Shown piece by piece: positions 27,233-34,994 of a stretch of 34,994 nt of DNA. The notes beneath the pieces were generated by a model. That model saw nothing but the letters and a program-made list of their open reading frames with translations. It had not been told where the DNA came from and did no database searches. Source of the stretch: an uncultured beta proteobacterium (GTDB lineage Bacteria; Pseudomonadota; Gammaproteobacteria; Burkholderiales; Burkholderiaceae_C); assembly GCA_903951445.1 (NCBI GenBank), contig CAJBBZ010000253.1, positions 1 through 34,994 on the forward strand. The letters run 5' to 3'. A program made the position numbers and the translations under genes. The first letter of the stretch is position 1. Each line of letters starts with the position of its first letter.

Positions 27233-27242
27233 ACTCAAACCC

Positions 27243-27347
27243 ATGTTTATTCACCGCAACAGCATCACAGGTCGTAGCGACCGGGGAGCCTGGCCCTGGC
27301 GTACCCGTACTGCTTTGCGCCGGTCCTTGTCCTCGCTGCTGGTTTAG
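27243..27347 (+). CDS. Candidate trp leader peptide (attenuator)
   Basis: A 34-codon ORF starts MFIHRNSITGRSDRGAWPWR, with two Trp codons (27291-27293 and 27297-27299) separated by one Pro. It sits between tgt and trpE. Tryptophan is rare, so a Trp-Pro-Trp in a short ORF right before trpE fits ribosome-mediated attenuation: a stall at those codons under Trp shortage would favour an antiterminator. Downstream, GGGA...TCCC and GCGC...GCGC can pair before a T-run (27391-27395), and GGGGAG (27283-27288) can pair with CTCCCC. I could not fix one exclusive fold by eye. No good ribosome site precedes the ATG. Confidence 0.5.
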   Translation: MFIHRNSITGRSDRGAWPWRTRTALRRSLSSLLV

Positions 27348-27499
27348 CTCCTTAGCGCTTCGCGCGGGACTGTTGCGCACCTCCCCCCTTTTTGTTTGAT
27401 TGAACGCGCCGCGCTTGCGGCCAGCGCCAATGCCCGGCGTGTGTGGCATATGCCACGTCCGGGCCGCGCTGTACCTAAGTTTTTGGGAAGGTGAATTGT

Positions 27500-29014
27500 G
27501 TGACTACCAAAGAAGATTTTTACGCCCTGGCGCGCCAGGGTTTCAACCGAATCCCCTTGACCGCCCAGGCGTTTGCGGACCTGGAAACGCCTCTATCGCT
27601 GTACTTGAAATTGACGGGCGATGCGCCCTATAGTTTTTTGCTGGAGTCGGTAGTGGGCGGCGAGCGCTTCGGGCGCTTTAGCTTTATTGGCCTGCCAGCG
27701 CGCACGCTTTTGCGCAGCAGCGGTTTTGGCGCTGCCGCCAAGACCGAAGTGCTGACTGATGGTGTGATGGTGGAAAGCGCAGCGGGCAATCCGCTGGACT
27801 TTATTGCCGCCTACCAGCAGCGCTTCAAAGTGGCGCTGCGGCCCGGCATGCCGCGCTTTTGCGGTGGTTTGGCAGGCTATTTTGGCTACGACGCGGTGCG
27901 CTATATCGAAAAGAAACTAGAGGCCAGCTGCCCCCCCGATGAAATCGGTTGTCCAGACATTTTGCTTTTGCAATGCGAAGAGCTGGCGGTGATTGACAAC
28001 CTCTCGGGCAAATTGCATTTGATGGTCTATGTGGACCCGGCAGTGCCTGATGCCTATGTGCAAGGCAGCGCGCGCCTGGCGGCACTTAAAGCCAAGCTCG
28101 CGCATGCAGTGCAAATACCGGCGGTAGTGCCCAGCCCGCCGCAAGCAGCGGTGCGTGATTTTTCTAAAGCGGATTATTTGGCTGCGGTGGCACGCGCCAA
28201 GGAATTGATTGCTGGTGGCGACTTTATGCAAGTGCAGGTCGGCCAGCGCATCAAGAAAAAATACACCGAATCGCCGCTGAGTTTGTACCGCGCCTTGCGT
28301 TCGCTCAATCCCAGCCCCTATATGTATTACTACAACTTCAGCGGCGCCACGGCGGACAGCGCGCCGGATTTTTATGTGATCGGCGCCAGCCCGGAAATTT
28401 TGGTGCGCCAGGAGATTGCCGACGGCCACACCAAAGTCACCATCCGCCCGCTGGCCGGCACACGCCCGCGCGGCGCCACGCCGGAATTGGACAAAGCCGC
28501 AGAAGACGAATTGGTAAACGACCCCAAAGAGCGCGCCGAGCATGTCATGCTCATCGACCTGGCGCGCAATGACATCGGGCGTATTGCGCAGACCGGTAGC
28601 GTCAGAGTGACCGATGCGTTTTGCGTGGAGCGCTACAGCCATGTCATGCATATCGTGAGCAATGTCGAAGGGGTGTTAAAGCCCGGCATGCAAAGCATGG
28701 ACGTGCTCAAAGCCACGTTTCCAGCGGGTACCTTAACGGGCGCGCCCAAAGTCCATGCGATGGAATTGATTGACCAGCTAGAGCCGGTCAAGCGCGGCAT
28801 TTATGGGGGCGCTTGCGGTTACCTGAGCTATGCGGGTGACATGGATGTGGCGATTGCCATACGCACTGGCATCGTGAAAAACCAGACCTTGTACGTGCAG
28901 GCGGCAGCCGGCGTAGTGGCCGACAGCGTGCCCGAGCTGGAATGGGCTGAGACCGAGCACAAAGCACGCGCCTTGCTGCGCGCCGCCGAATTGGTGGAAG
29001 AGGGGCTGGAATGA
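27500..29014 (+). CDS. trpE: Anthranilate synthase component I
   Basis: 504-aa chorismate-using subunit that makes anthranilate with TrpG. The Trp feedback site LLES is at 47-50, followed by the C-terminal catalytic core with [26 protein letters not shown] and [16 protein letters not shown]. The start GTG 27500 was chosen over GTG 27491 because GGGAAGG (27485-27491) is then a correctly spaced ribosome site. It heads the run trpE-trpG-aldolase-LysE-trpD-trpC and lies after a candidate attenuator. Confidence 0.96.
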   Translation: MTTKEDFYALARQGFNRIPLTAQAFADLETPLSLYLKLTGDAPYSFLLESVVGGERFGRFSFIGLPARTLLRSSGFGAAAKTEVLTDGVMVESAAGNPLDFIAAYQQRFKVALRPGMPRFCGGLAGYFGYDAVRYIEKKLEASCPPDEIGCPDILLLQCEELAVIDNLSGKLHLMVYVDPAVPDAYVQGSARLAALKAKLAHAVQIPAVVPSPPQAAVRDFSKADYLAAVARAKELIAGGDFMQVQVGQRIKKKYTESPLSLYRALRSLNPSPYMYYYNFSGATADSAPDFYVIGASPEILVRQEIADGHTKVTIRPLAGTRPRGATPELDKAAEDELVNDPKERAEHVMLIDLARNDIGRIAQTGSVRVTDAFCVERYSHVMHIVSNVEGVLKPGMQSMDVLKATFPAGTLTGAPKVHAMELIDQLEPVKRGIYGGACGYLSYAGDMDVAIAIRTGIVKNQTLYVQAAAGVVADSVPELEWAETEHKARALLRAAELVEEGLE

Positions 29015-29057
29015 GCAGTGCAAATCAAACGGTGCGTATCCATTAAGCGGGGGATAT

Positions 29058-29633
29058 ATGAAACTTTTAATGATCGATAACTACGACAGCTTCACCTACA
29101 ACATCGTGCAGTACTTTGGCGAACTGGGCGCTGAAGTGGAAGTGTTTCGTAATGATGAAATTACTATCCAAGGCATAGCGCAGCGCGCACCCGAGAGGCT
29201 GGTGATTTCGCCTGGCCCTTGCTCACCGGCTGAGGCAGGGATATCGGTAGCGGCTATCCAGCACTTTATGGGCAAGCTGCCTATTTTGGGCGTGTGCTTG
29301 GGCCACCAAAGCATAGGCGCTGCGCTGGGCGGCACCATCGTGCGCGCTCAGCAACTGATGCATGGCAAAACCAGTGTGATTCAAACCACCGGCGAGGGTG
29401 TGTTTGCCGGATTGCCCGAAAGCTTTACCGTGAACCGCTACCACTCGCTTGCCATCGACCGTGCGAGTTGCCCGAAAGAATTGGCGGTGACGGCCTGGAC
29501 CGAGGATGGCGAAATCATGGGCGTGCGCCACACAGGCCTGGCGGCGGAGGTACGCATGGAAGGCGTGCAATTCCATCCGGAAAGCATACTGACTGAGCAT
29601 GGTCACGCGATGTTGCGCAATTTTTTGCAATAG
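29058..29633 (+). CDS. trpG: Anthranilate synthase component II (glutamine amidotransferase)
   Basis: 191 aa; it supplies ammonia from glutamine to TrpE. The class I amidotransferase start is [21 protein letters not shown]80 ([10 protein letters not shown]) is the nucleophile, and the His-Pro-Glu triad is [20 protein letters not shown] gives a weak ribosome site. It is 43 bases after trpE. Confidence 0.96.
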   Translation: MKLLMIDNYDSFTYNIVQYFGELGAEVEVFRNDEITIQGIAQRAPERLVISPGPCSPAEAGISVAAIQHFMGKLPILGVCLGHQSIGAALGGTIVRAQQLMHGKTSVIQTTGEGVFAGLPESFTVNRYHSLAIDRASCPKELAVTAWTEDGEIMGVRHTGLAAEVRMEGVQFHPESILTEHGHAMLRNFLQ

Positions 29634-29696
29634 CACCCGCTTAAAGCCACTCCTATAAGATCACCGACCTTTGAACCACCAACAGGACGTTTCAGC

Positions 29697-30743
29697 ATGA
29701 GCACCTTCGTTGATTTGCGCAGCGACACCGTGACACAGCCCACCGCCACGATGCGCGCCGCCATGATGGCTGCGCCTTTGGGCGACGATGTGTTCGCCGA
29801 CGACCCCACGGTCAATGCCTTGCAGGCGCGTATTGCCGACATGCTGGGCTTTGAAGCCGCGCTGTTTGTGCCCACTGGCACGCAAAGCAATTTGTGCGGC
29901 ATCATGGCGCATTGCGAGCGGGGCGATGAATTTATTGTCGGCCAGTTAGCGCATTGCTACCGTTGGGAAGGCGGCGGCGCAGCTGTGTTGGGCAGCGTAC
30001 AACCCCAGCCTTTGCAAAACCAAAATGACGGCAGCCTTGATTTGCAGGCGATTGAAGACGCGATCAAGCCCGACGATGCGCACTTCGCCAAGTCGCGCTT
30101 ACTCTGTCTAGAAAACACCTTGGGTGGCAAGTTGCTGCCTTTTGACTATGTGCAGTCGGCCACCCAACTAGCCCATGACAAAGGCTTGTACCGCCATTTA
30201 GACGGCGCGCGCTTGTTCAACGCAGCCGTGGCGCAAGCGGCGCATACGGGAAAGACGGCGCAGCAGGAAGCACGCCGCATCGCGCAGTGTTTTGACAGCG
30301 TGTCGGTGTGTTTTAGCAAGGGGCTGGGCGCGCCGGTTGGTTCGGCGTTGTGCGGTAGTCGGGAATTTATTGGCCGGGCGCACCGCGTGCGCAAAATGCT
30401 GGGCGGCGGCATGCGCCAGTCCGGCGTGCTTGCCGCCGCGGCCTTGCATGCGCTGGACCACCATATCGAGCGCTTGGCCGATGACCACGCGTTGGCAATG
30501 CGTCTGGCCCAAGGCCTGCAAGGGATTGAAGGCCTGGAGGTGGAAGCGCCGCAGACCAATATTGTGTTTGTCGATTTGCATGGCGCAGCGCGCCAGCAGT
30601 CGGCGGCTTTAATGGCCCACTTACAAGAAAGCGGTGTACGTGCGACGGGCCTGTACCGTCTGCGTTTTGTCACCCATTTGGACGTGGATGCCGCTGGAGT
30701 GGAGAAAGCCATTGCGGCCATCCGCGCTTTTTTCAGGGCCTAA
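29697..30743 (+). CDS. ltaE: Low-specificity L-threonine aldolase
   Basis: 348-aa PLP enzyme that splits threonine or allo-threonine into glycine and acetaldehyde. The family start VDLRSDTVTQPTATMRAAM is present. The PLP lysine lies in CFSKGLGAPVGSALCG, and HLDGARLFNAAVAQ holds the cofactor-binding Asp. It falls within the trp gene run, though it has no known role in tryptophan synthesis; it may simply share the transcript. Confidence 0.92.
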   Translation: MSTFVDLRSDTVTQPTATMRAAMMAAPLGDDVFADDPTVNALQARIADMLGFEAALFVPTGTQSNLCGIMAHCERGDEFIVGQLAHCYRWEGGGAAVLGSVQPQPLQNQNDGSLDLQAIEDAIKPDDAHFAKSRLLCLENTLGGKLLPFDYVQSATQLAHDKGLYRHLDGARLFNAAVAQAAHTGKTAQQEARRIAQCFDSVSVCFSKGLGAPVGSALCGSREFIGRAHRVRKMLGGGMRQSGVLAAAALHALDHHIERLADDHALAMRLAQGLQGIEGLEVEAPQTNIVFVDLHGAARQQSAALMAHLQESGVRATGLYRLRFVTHLDVDAAGVEKAIAAIRAFFRA

Positions 30744-30772
30744 GCGCCCGCATCACTCCCATCAATCGCACC

Positions 30773-31426
30773 ATGCAAAGCCACCATCTTGTTTTGTTCG
30801 CCCTGGCAGGCATTGTGCTGAACCTGACGCCAGGCCCGGATGTGCTGCTGGTGGTGCGCCATGCTTTGCGCTCCGGCGCGCGCGCGGGGTTCTTTGCCGG
30901 GTTGGGCGTGGCAGCGGGTTGCCTAGTGCATGTGAGCGCTGGCGCTCTAGGTTTGAGTGCTTTGCTCGCTGGCTCCAGCCAGGCTTTTACACTGCTGAAG
31001 TGGCTGGGCGCGGCTTATCTCTTGTACGTGGCTTGGGGTCTTTTGCGTTCTGCCCTCACACCCAGGCCGCCGTCATTCTTTGCTGATAGCTCCGTGCAAC
31101 CCATGGTGAGTGCGCGCAGTGTTTTCTTGCAAGGATTTGGCACCAACGTGCTTAACCCCAAAGTAGCACTTTTCTTTCTGGCCTTTGTGCCCCAGTTCAT
31201 TCCCACCGATGCCAATGACAAGCCCTTGTACTTTTTGGCGCTCGGTATTTTGTTCACGGTGAATGGTTTACTGGTGAGCAGCACCTATGCCTGGGGCGCG
31301 GCCTGGATGGCGCGCCGCGTCGCGCTATTGCAGTCGGCGTTACGCACGCTTGACGGTGTAGCGGCTTGCATGTTCATGGCTTTTGGTATTCAACTGGCGC
31401 TCTCGGATGCGCCTTCTTCGTCTTAG
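30773..31426 (+). CDS. LysE/RhtB-family amino acid exporter
   Basis: 217-aa inner-membrane protein with about six hydrophobic segments. The signature [39 protein letters not shown] is the LysE/RhtB start, and [23 protein letters not shown] the second conserved block. The substrate is unknown; its place between trpG and trpD suggests an aromatic or other amino acid, but this is inference. The stop overlaps the ribosome site of trpD. Confidence 0.9.
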   Translation: MQSHHLVLFALAGIVLNLTPGPDVLLVVRHALRSGARAGFFAGLGVAAGCLVHVSAGALGLSALLAGSSQAFTLLKWLGAAYLLYVAWGLLRSALTPRPPSFFADSSVQPMVSARSVFLQGFGTNVLNPKVALFFLAFVPQFIPTDANDKPLYFLALGILFTVNGLLVSSTYAWGAAWMARRVALLQSALRTLDGVAACMFMAFGIQLALSDAPSSS

Positions 31427-31437
31427 GAGTTTTTGCG

Positions 31438-32502
31438 ATGTCACCCGTTCCAGCCGTCCCCAACAAAATTACGCCACAGGAAGCCTTGCAGCGCACTATC
31501 GAGCACCGCGAGATTTTCCATGACGAGATGCTGCATTTGATGCGCCAAATCATGTCGGGCGATATGTCGCCGGTCATGATGGCCGCGCTGATTACCGGCT
31601 TGCGCGTGAAGAAAGAAACGATTGGCGAAATTACCGCGGCGGCCCAGGTCATGCGTGAGTTTTCCACCAAAGTGGAAGTAGCCGACAAAAAACATTTGGT
31701 GGATATTGTGGGCACCGGCGGTGACGGTTCGCATACCTTCAACATTTCCACCTGCTCCATGTTTGTGGCGGCGGCGGCAGGTGCCAAAGTCAGCAAGCAT
31801 GGCGGGCGCAGCGTCAGCAGCAAAAGCGGCAGCGCCGATGTGCTCGAAGCGCTAGGCCTCAATATCAATTTACCCCCCGCTGCGATTGCCCAGTGCATAG
31901 AGAACTATGGCGTGGGTTTTATGTTCGCGCCCAACCACCATCCGGCCATGAAAAACGTGGCCCCGGTGCGCCGCGAGTTGGGTATCAAAACTATATTCAA
32001 TATCCTGGGGCCGCTGACCAATCCGGCATCGGCACCGAATATCCTGATGGGCGTGTTCCATGCCGACTTGGTCGGCATCCAAGTGCGTGCTTTAGAGCGT
32101 TTGGGCGCCGAGCACGCCGTGGTGGTCTATGGCCGCGACGGCCTGGACGAAGTCAGCCTAGGCGCGGCCACGCTAGTGGGCGAGCTGCGCGACGGGCACA
32201 TTACCGAGTATGAAATTCACCCAGAAGACTTCGGCCTGGTCATGGCCAGTAACCGCGCGCTGCGGGTCGAAACTGCCCAAGAATCCCTGGCCATGATGAT
32301 GGCGGTGCTGGACAACCAGCCCGGCGCGGCGCGCGATATCGTGACCCTGAACGCGGGTGTGGCGCTGTATGCGGCCAATGTCGCTGCCACGATGGCCGAA
32401 GGGATTGCGCGCGCCCAGGCCGCGATTGCGTCGGGCCAGGCCAAAGCGACAATGCAGGCCCTGGTGGCGTTTTCCAAGACTTTCCCGGTAGCCGGTGCCT
32501 GA
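31438..32502 (+). CDS. trpD: Anthranilate phosphoribosyltransferase
   Basis: 354-aa enzyme that joins anthranilate to PRPP. The PRPP-binding motif [14 protein letters not shown] is followed by [21 protein letters not shown] and [25 protein letters not shown] 31438 was chosen with TTAGGAG (31423-31429) as ribosome site; it starts [16 protein letters not shown]. The longer frame upstream overlaps the LysE gene in another frame. Confidence 0.97.
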   Translation: MSPVPAVPNKITPQEALQRTIEHREIFHDEMLHLMRQIMSGDMSPVMMAALITGLRVKKETIGEITAAAQVMREFSTKVEVADKKHLVDIVGTGGDGSHTFNISTCSMFVAAAAGAKVSKHGGRSVSSKSGSADVLEALGLNINLPPAAIAQCIENYGVGFMFAPNHHPAMKNVAPVRRELGIKTIFNILGPLTNPASAPNILMGVFHADLVGIQVRALERLGAEHAVVVYGRDGLDEVSLGAATLVGELRDGHITEYEIHPEDFGLVMASNRALRVETAQESLAMMMAVLDNQPGAARDIVTLNAGVALYAANVAATMAEGIARAQAAIASGQAKATMQALVAFSKTFPVAGA

Positions 32503-32700
32503 GGCGCTATGGGTACTTTGCAGCAACCATTGCTGTCGGAGCGGATCCGGCCCAGCCATCTTTGTGTATCTGTATTCAAATCACCATGGATCGCCGCCTT
32601 AGCTTAGCTATCCGTGAAGACCCAGTTGTGCTGAACTTCTCTGGCGTAAGCGCTGACCCCTATCACACCGAAGCGCGGCCCCGGCCGCACGAAAGCAAAC

Positions 32701-33489
32701 ATGAGTGACATTCTGGACAAAATTGTTGCCGTCAAACGCGAAGAAATCGCTGCTGCGCAAAAGCGCAAATCCTTGGAAGCGGTGCGCGCTGACGCGCATT
32801 CGCGCGTGCTGACGCGTGATTTCGAAGCCAGCCTGCGTGCCAAAATTGTCGCAGGCAAACCGGCGGTGATCGCCGAGGTGAAAAAAGCCAGCCCGTCCAA
32901 AGGCGTGTTGCGCGAAGACTTTATTCCCGCCGATATTGCCCAAAGCTATGCCGAGCATGGCGCGGCCTGTTTATCCGTGCTTACCGATGTGCAGTTTTTT
33001 CAGGGCAGCGTGGATTACCTCAAGCAAGCGCGCGCCTCCTGCCATCTTCCGGTGTTGCGCAAGGACTTTATGGTCGATGCCTACCAAATTTACGAGTCGC
33101 GCGCCATGGGTGCCGATTGTGTGCTGTTGATTGCCGCGTGCCTGAGCGATACGCACATGCAAGAGTTCGAAGCCATTGCCCGCAGCCTGGACATGGCCGT
33201 GTTGGTGGAAGTGCATGACCAGCCGGAGATGGAGCGCGCCTTGCGGCTTAAAACACCACTGATCGGCATCAACAACCGCAATCTCAAAACCTTTGAAGTT
33301 TCTTTAGACACCACTTTGCAGTTGCGCGCCATGGTGCCCGCCGATCGCCTGGTGGTGACCGAAAGCGGCATCGTGCAGCGCGACGATGTGTTGCGCATGG
33401 GCGCTGCGGGTGTGAATGCGTTTTTGGTAGGCGAAGCCTTTATGCGCGCCCCGGACCCTGGCCTGGCCCTGGCCGCTTTGTTCGGCTAA
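32701..33489 (+). CDS. trpC: Indole-3-glycerol phosphate synthase
   Basis: 262-aa beta/alpha-barrel enzyme that closes the indole ring. The start [19 protein letters not shown] and the block [20 protein letters not shown] (substrate loop) are typical. [36 protein letters not shown] and VTESGI complete the barrel motifs. The ATG at 32701 has no clear ribosome site and lies 198 bases after trpD, with a 40-codon ORF running into it (32586-32708). ung follows at once. Confidence 0.96.
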   Translation: MSDILDKIVAVKREEIAAAQKRKSLEAVRADAHSRVLTRDFEASLRAKIVAGKPAVIAEVKKASPSKGVLREDFIPADIAQSYAEHGAACLSVLTDVQFFQGSVDYLKQARASCHLPVLRKDFMVDAYQIYESRAMGADCVLLIAACLSDTHMQEFEAIARSLDMAVLVEVHDQPEMERALRLKTPLIGINNRNLKTFEVSLDTTLQLRAMVPADRLVVTESGIVQRDDVLRMGAAGVNAFLVGEAFMRAPDPGLALAALFG

Positions 33490-33493
33490 GGTC

Positions 33494-34216
33494 GTGGATT
33501 TATTCCCCGAGGAAGCCGCTGCGGCGTGTTTGCAAAATGCCGATCCCGGGGACTGGCCTGTAGCACCGGACTGGCAGCCGGTAGTAGATCAATTCTTCGA
33601 GGGCGCTGAGGGTCAGACCTTGCTGGCATTTTTGAAGCGACGTACAGGCGCGGGCGCCGTCGTATTTCCGCCAAAGCCGCTGCGGGCCTTGGAATTGACG
33701 CCTTTGCACACGGTGCACACCGTCATCCTGGGCCAAGACCCGTACCACGGGCGCGGCCAGGCCGAGGGATTGGCATTTTCCGTCGCGCCCGGCCAGCCAT
33801 TGCCCCCATCATTGCGCAATATCTTCAAAGAACGCCAGCGCGATCTGGGCGAGGCTTGGCCCGTCCACCCCGAGCCCGGCGGAAGTCTTGTTGCATGGGC
33901 GCAACAAGGCACTTTGCTTCTGAACACCTGCTTGACTGTGGAAGAAGGCCTAGCCAACAGCCACCAGGGCCAAGGCTGGGAAACTCTCACCGACGCCCTG
34001 ATCGCGCAGGTATCGACCAATCTCCGGCCGGTTGCCTTCATGCTCTGGGGTGCTGCGGCACAGAAAAAGCGCAGCCTGATTGACGACCAGCGGCACCTCA
34101 TCTTGTGTGCCAACCACCCATCGCCCTTGTCCGCGCTCCGAGGCCCGGAACCTTTTATCGGCTGTAGCCACTTTTCTCGCGCACAAAAATGGTGCACGGA
34201 GCACGAAAAATCCTGA
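33494..34216 (+). CDS. ung: Uracil-DNA glycosylase
   Basis: 240-aa family 1 enzyme that removes uracil from DNA. The catalytic block GQDPYHG is at 80-86, FSVAPGQPLPPSLRNIFKE follows, and the C-terminal NHPSPLSALRG holds the active-site His loop. The start GTG at 33494 lies 4 bases after trpC, so it is probably coupled to the trp transcript. Confidence 0.96.
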   Translation: MDLFPEEAAAACLQNADPGDWPVAPDWQPVVDQFFEGAEGQTLLAFLKRRTGAGAVVFPPKPLRALELTPLHTVHTVILGQDPYHGRGQAEGLAFSVAPGQPLPPSLRNIFKERQRDLGEAWPVHPEPGGSLVAWAQQGTLLLNTCLTVEEGLANSHQGQGWETLTDALIAQVSTNLRPVAFMLWGAAAQKKRSLIDDQRHLILCANHPSPLSALRGPEPFIGCSHFSRAQKWCTEHEKS

Positions 34217-34341
34217 GAGTCCCCGTGCGCAATGGCAGGCAGAGTCAGGTTTGCCATGCGATCACACGTTCCCGGCCCGCGCTTTCAGGCCCTAAGCGCC
34301 GATAGTGCGCCTAGTACGGCAAAGTACGCCCAGCCCTCAGC

Positions 34342-34371
34342 TTGCCCACACAGGCGATACCGTGGCATAAT
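34342..34371 (+). promoter_or_regulatory. Promoter of the tRNA-tuf cluster
   Basis: TTGCCC (34342-34347), an 18-bp spacer and CATAAT (34366-34371), then a GC-rich stretch CGCGGGC as seen in discriminators of growth-controlled stable RNA promoters. The first tRNA begins 15 bases later. Confidence 0.6.
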
Positions 34372-34386
34372 CGCGGGCTCACGTTT

Positions 34387-34472
34387 GGAGAGGTGGCCGA
34401 GTGGTTAATGGCAGCAGACTGTAAATCTGCCCTCTTACGAGTACGCTGGTTCGAATCCAGCCCTCTCCACCA
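34387..34472 (+). tRNA. tRNA-Tyr (anticodon GUA)
   Basis: 86 bases with encoded CCA. The acceptor stem GGAGAGG pairs with CCTCTCC, a long variable arm is present as in class II tRNAs, the anticodon GTA is at 34421-34423, and the T-loop is GGTTCGAATCC. A substrate for the Tgt/QueA queuosine pathway because of its GUN anticodon. Confidence 0.97.
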
Positions 34473-34485
34473 GTGCTTGCTCTGT

Positions 34486-34559
34486 GCGGGGTTCGTATAG
34501 TGGTAATACCTTAGCCTTCCAAGCTAAAGCGAGGAGTTCGATTCTCCTACCCCGCTCCA
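34486..34559 (+). tRNA. tRNA-Gly (anticodon UCC)
   Basis: 74 bases with encoded CCA. Acceptor GCGGGGT pairs with ACCCCGC. The anticodon stem-loop TTAGC-CTTCCAA-GCTAA gives anticodon TCC. T-loop GTTCGATTC. It is 13 bases after tRNA-Tyr. Confidence 0.96.
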
Positions 34560-34634
34560 TGGAATGCCGGGCGTTGCACGCAGCGTCCCTGTTGAAGTTT
34601 GAAAGAAAAATCGCCAGCGAGTGCTGGCGTTTGC

Positions 34635-34709
<75 letters not shown>

Positions 34710-34795
34710 GAGTTTTATGGTTAGTCCATTGCGACGGTTACTGAATGTGGACAGGTTTTTTGTAGTTTGAACTCATTACTTTTCGGAGTCTGAAA

Positions 34796-34994
34796 ATGGG
34801 AAAAGAAAAATTTGCGCGTACCAAGCCCCACGTTAACGTGGGCACCATCGGCCACGTGGACCATGGCAAAACGACGCTGACAGCGGCCATCACCACTGTG
34901 CTGGCGGCCAAGTTTGGCGGCTCTGCAAAAGCCTACGACCAAATTGACGCGGCACCTGAAGAAAAGGCACGCGGCATCACCATCAACACTGCAC
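34796..34994 (+). CDS. tuf: Elongation factor Tu (5' end, cut by window edge)
   Basis: The first 66 codons are present: [37 protein letters not shown], with the P-loop GHVDHGKT, then [12 protein letters not shown] of the switch I/effector region. EF-Tu brings aminoacyl-tRNA to the ribosome as a GTPase. The ATG at 34796 has a CGGAG ribosome site. The gene continues beyond the window. Confidence 0.98.
   Translation, partial: MGKEKFARTKPHVNVGTIGHVDHGKTTLTAAITTVLAAKFGGSAKAYDQIDAAPEEKARGITINTA

Overview
The window reads as chromosome of a betaproteobacterium of the order Burkholderiales, most likely Comamonadaceae. This rests on the protein sequences, the gene neighbourhoods (uvrA/ssb divergent pair; recG-oxyR-ubiA; argS with a SPOR protein and dsbA; tRNA-Tyr-Gly-Thr followed by tuf) and a fairly GC-rich composition. 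The species cannot be named from sequence alone.

Layout. 1-4524: core genes, with uvrA on the minus strand and ssb on the plus strand, then an AHSA1-like protein and a small DUF4287-like protein. 4525-10977: an accessory island. It opens with a REP-like repeat and a single integron-type gene cassette (unknown 219-aa protein) that ends in a well-formed 129-bp attC site. No integrase gene lies nearby. Then come a dead IS1182-like transposase remnant, a hipBA-like module whose toxin gene carries a large internal deletion, a brnT/brnA-like toxin-antitoxin remnant, an intact ribbon-helix-helix/PIN pair, an intact HipA-family toxin followed by its XRE partner (reversed order), and a PIN protein. 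Several modules have clear palindromic operators. 10978-18494: minus-strand core genes: RlmL-like rRNA methyltransferase, rpoN, lptB, lptA, dsbA, SPOR protein and argS. 18697-24105: a tandem PsiF-repeat protein, an SDR oxidoreductase, ubiA, oxyR and recG. 24211-27203: queA, a vapBC pair and tgt.

27243-34216 is a tryptophan block: a candidate trp leader peptide with Trp-Pro-Trp, then trpE, trpG, a threonine aldolase-like gene, a LysE-family exporter, trpD, trpC and ung, all on the plus strand. 34387-34709 holds tRNA-Tyr(GUA), tRNA-Gly(UCC) and tRNA-Thr(GGU), followed by the 5' end of tuf, which runs off the window.

How the parts fit. The core genes serve DNA repair (uvrA, recG, ung, ssb), envelope building (lptA, lptB), disulfide formation, ubiquinone synthesis, peroxide response, queuosine tRNA modification (queA and tgt close together) and tryptophan synthesis. 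The most unusual part is the 4.5-11 kb island, where an orphan integron cassette sits beside a dense set of intact and decaying toxin-antitoxin modules. The candidate trp attenuator at 27.2-27.5 kb is the main regulatory observation.
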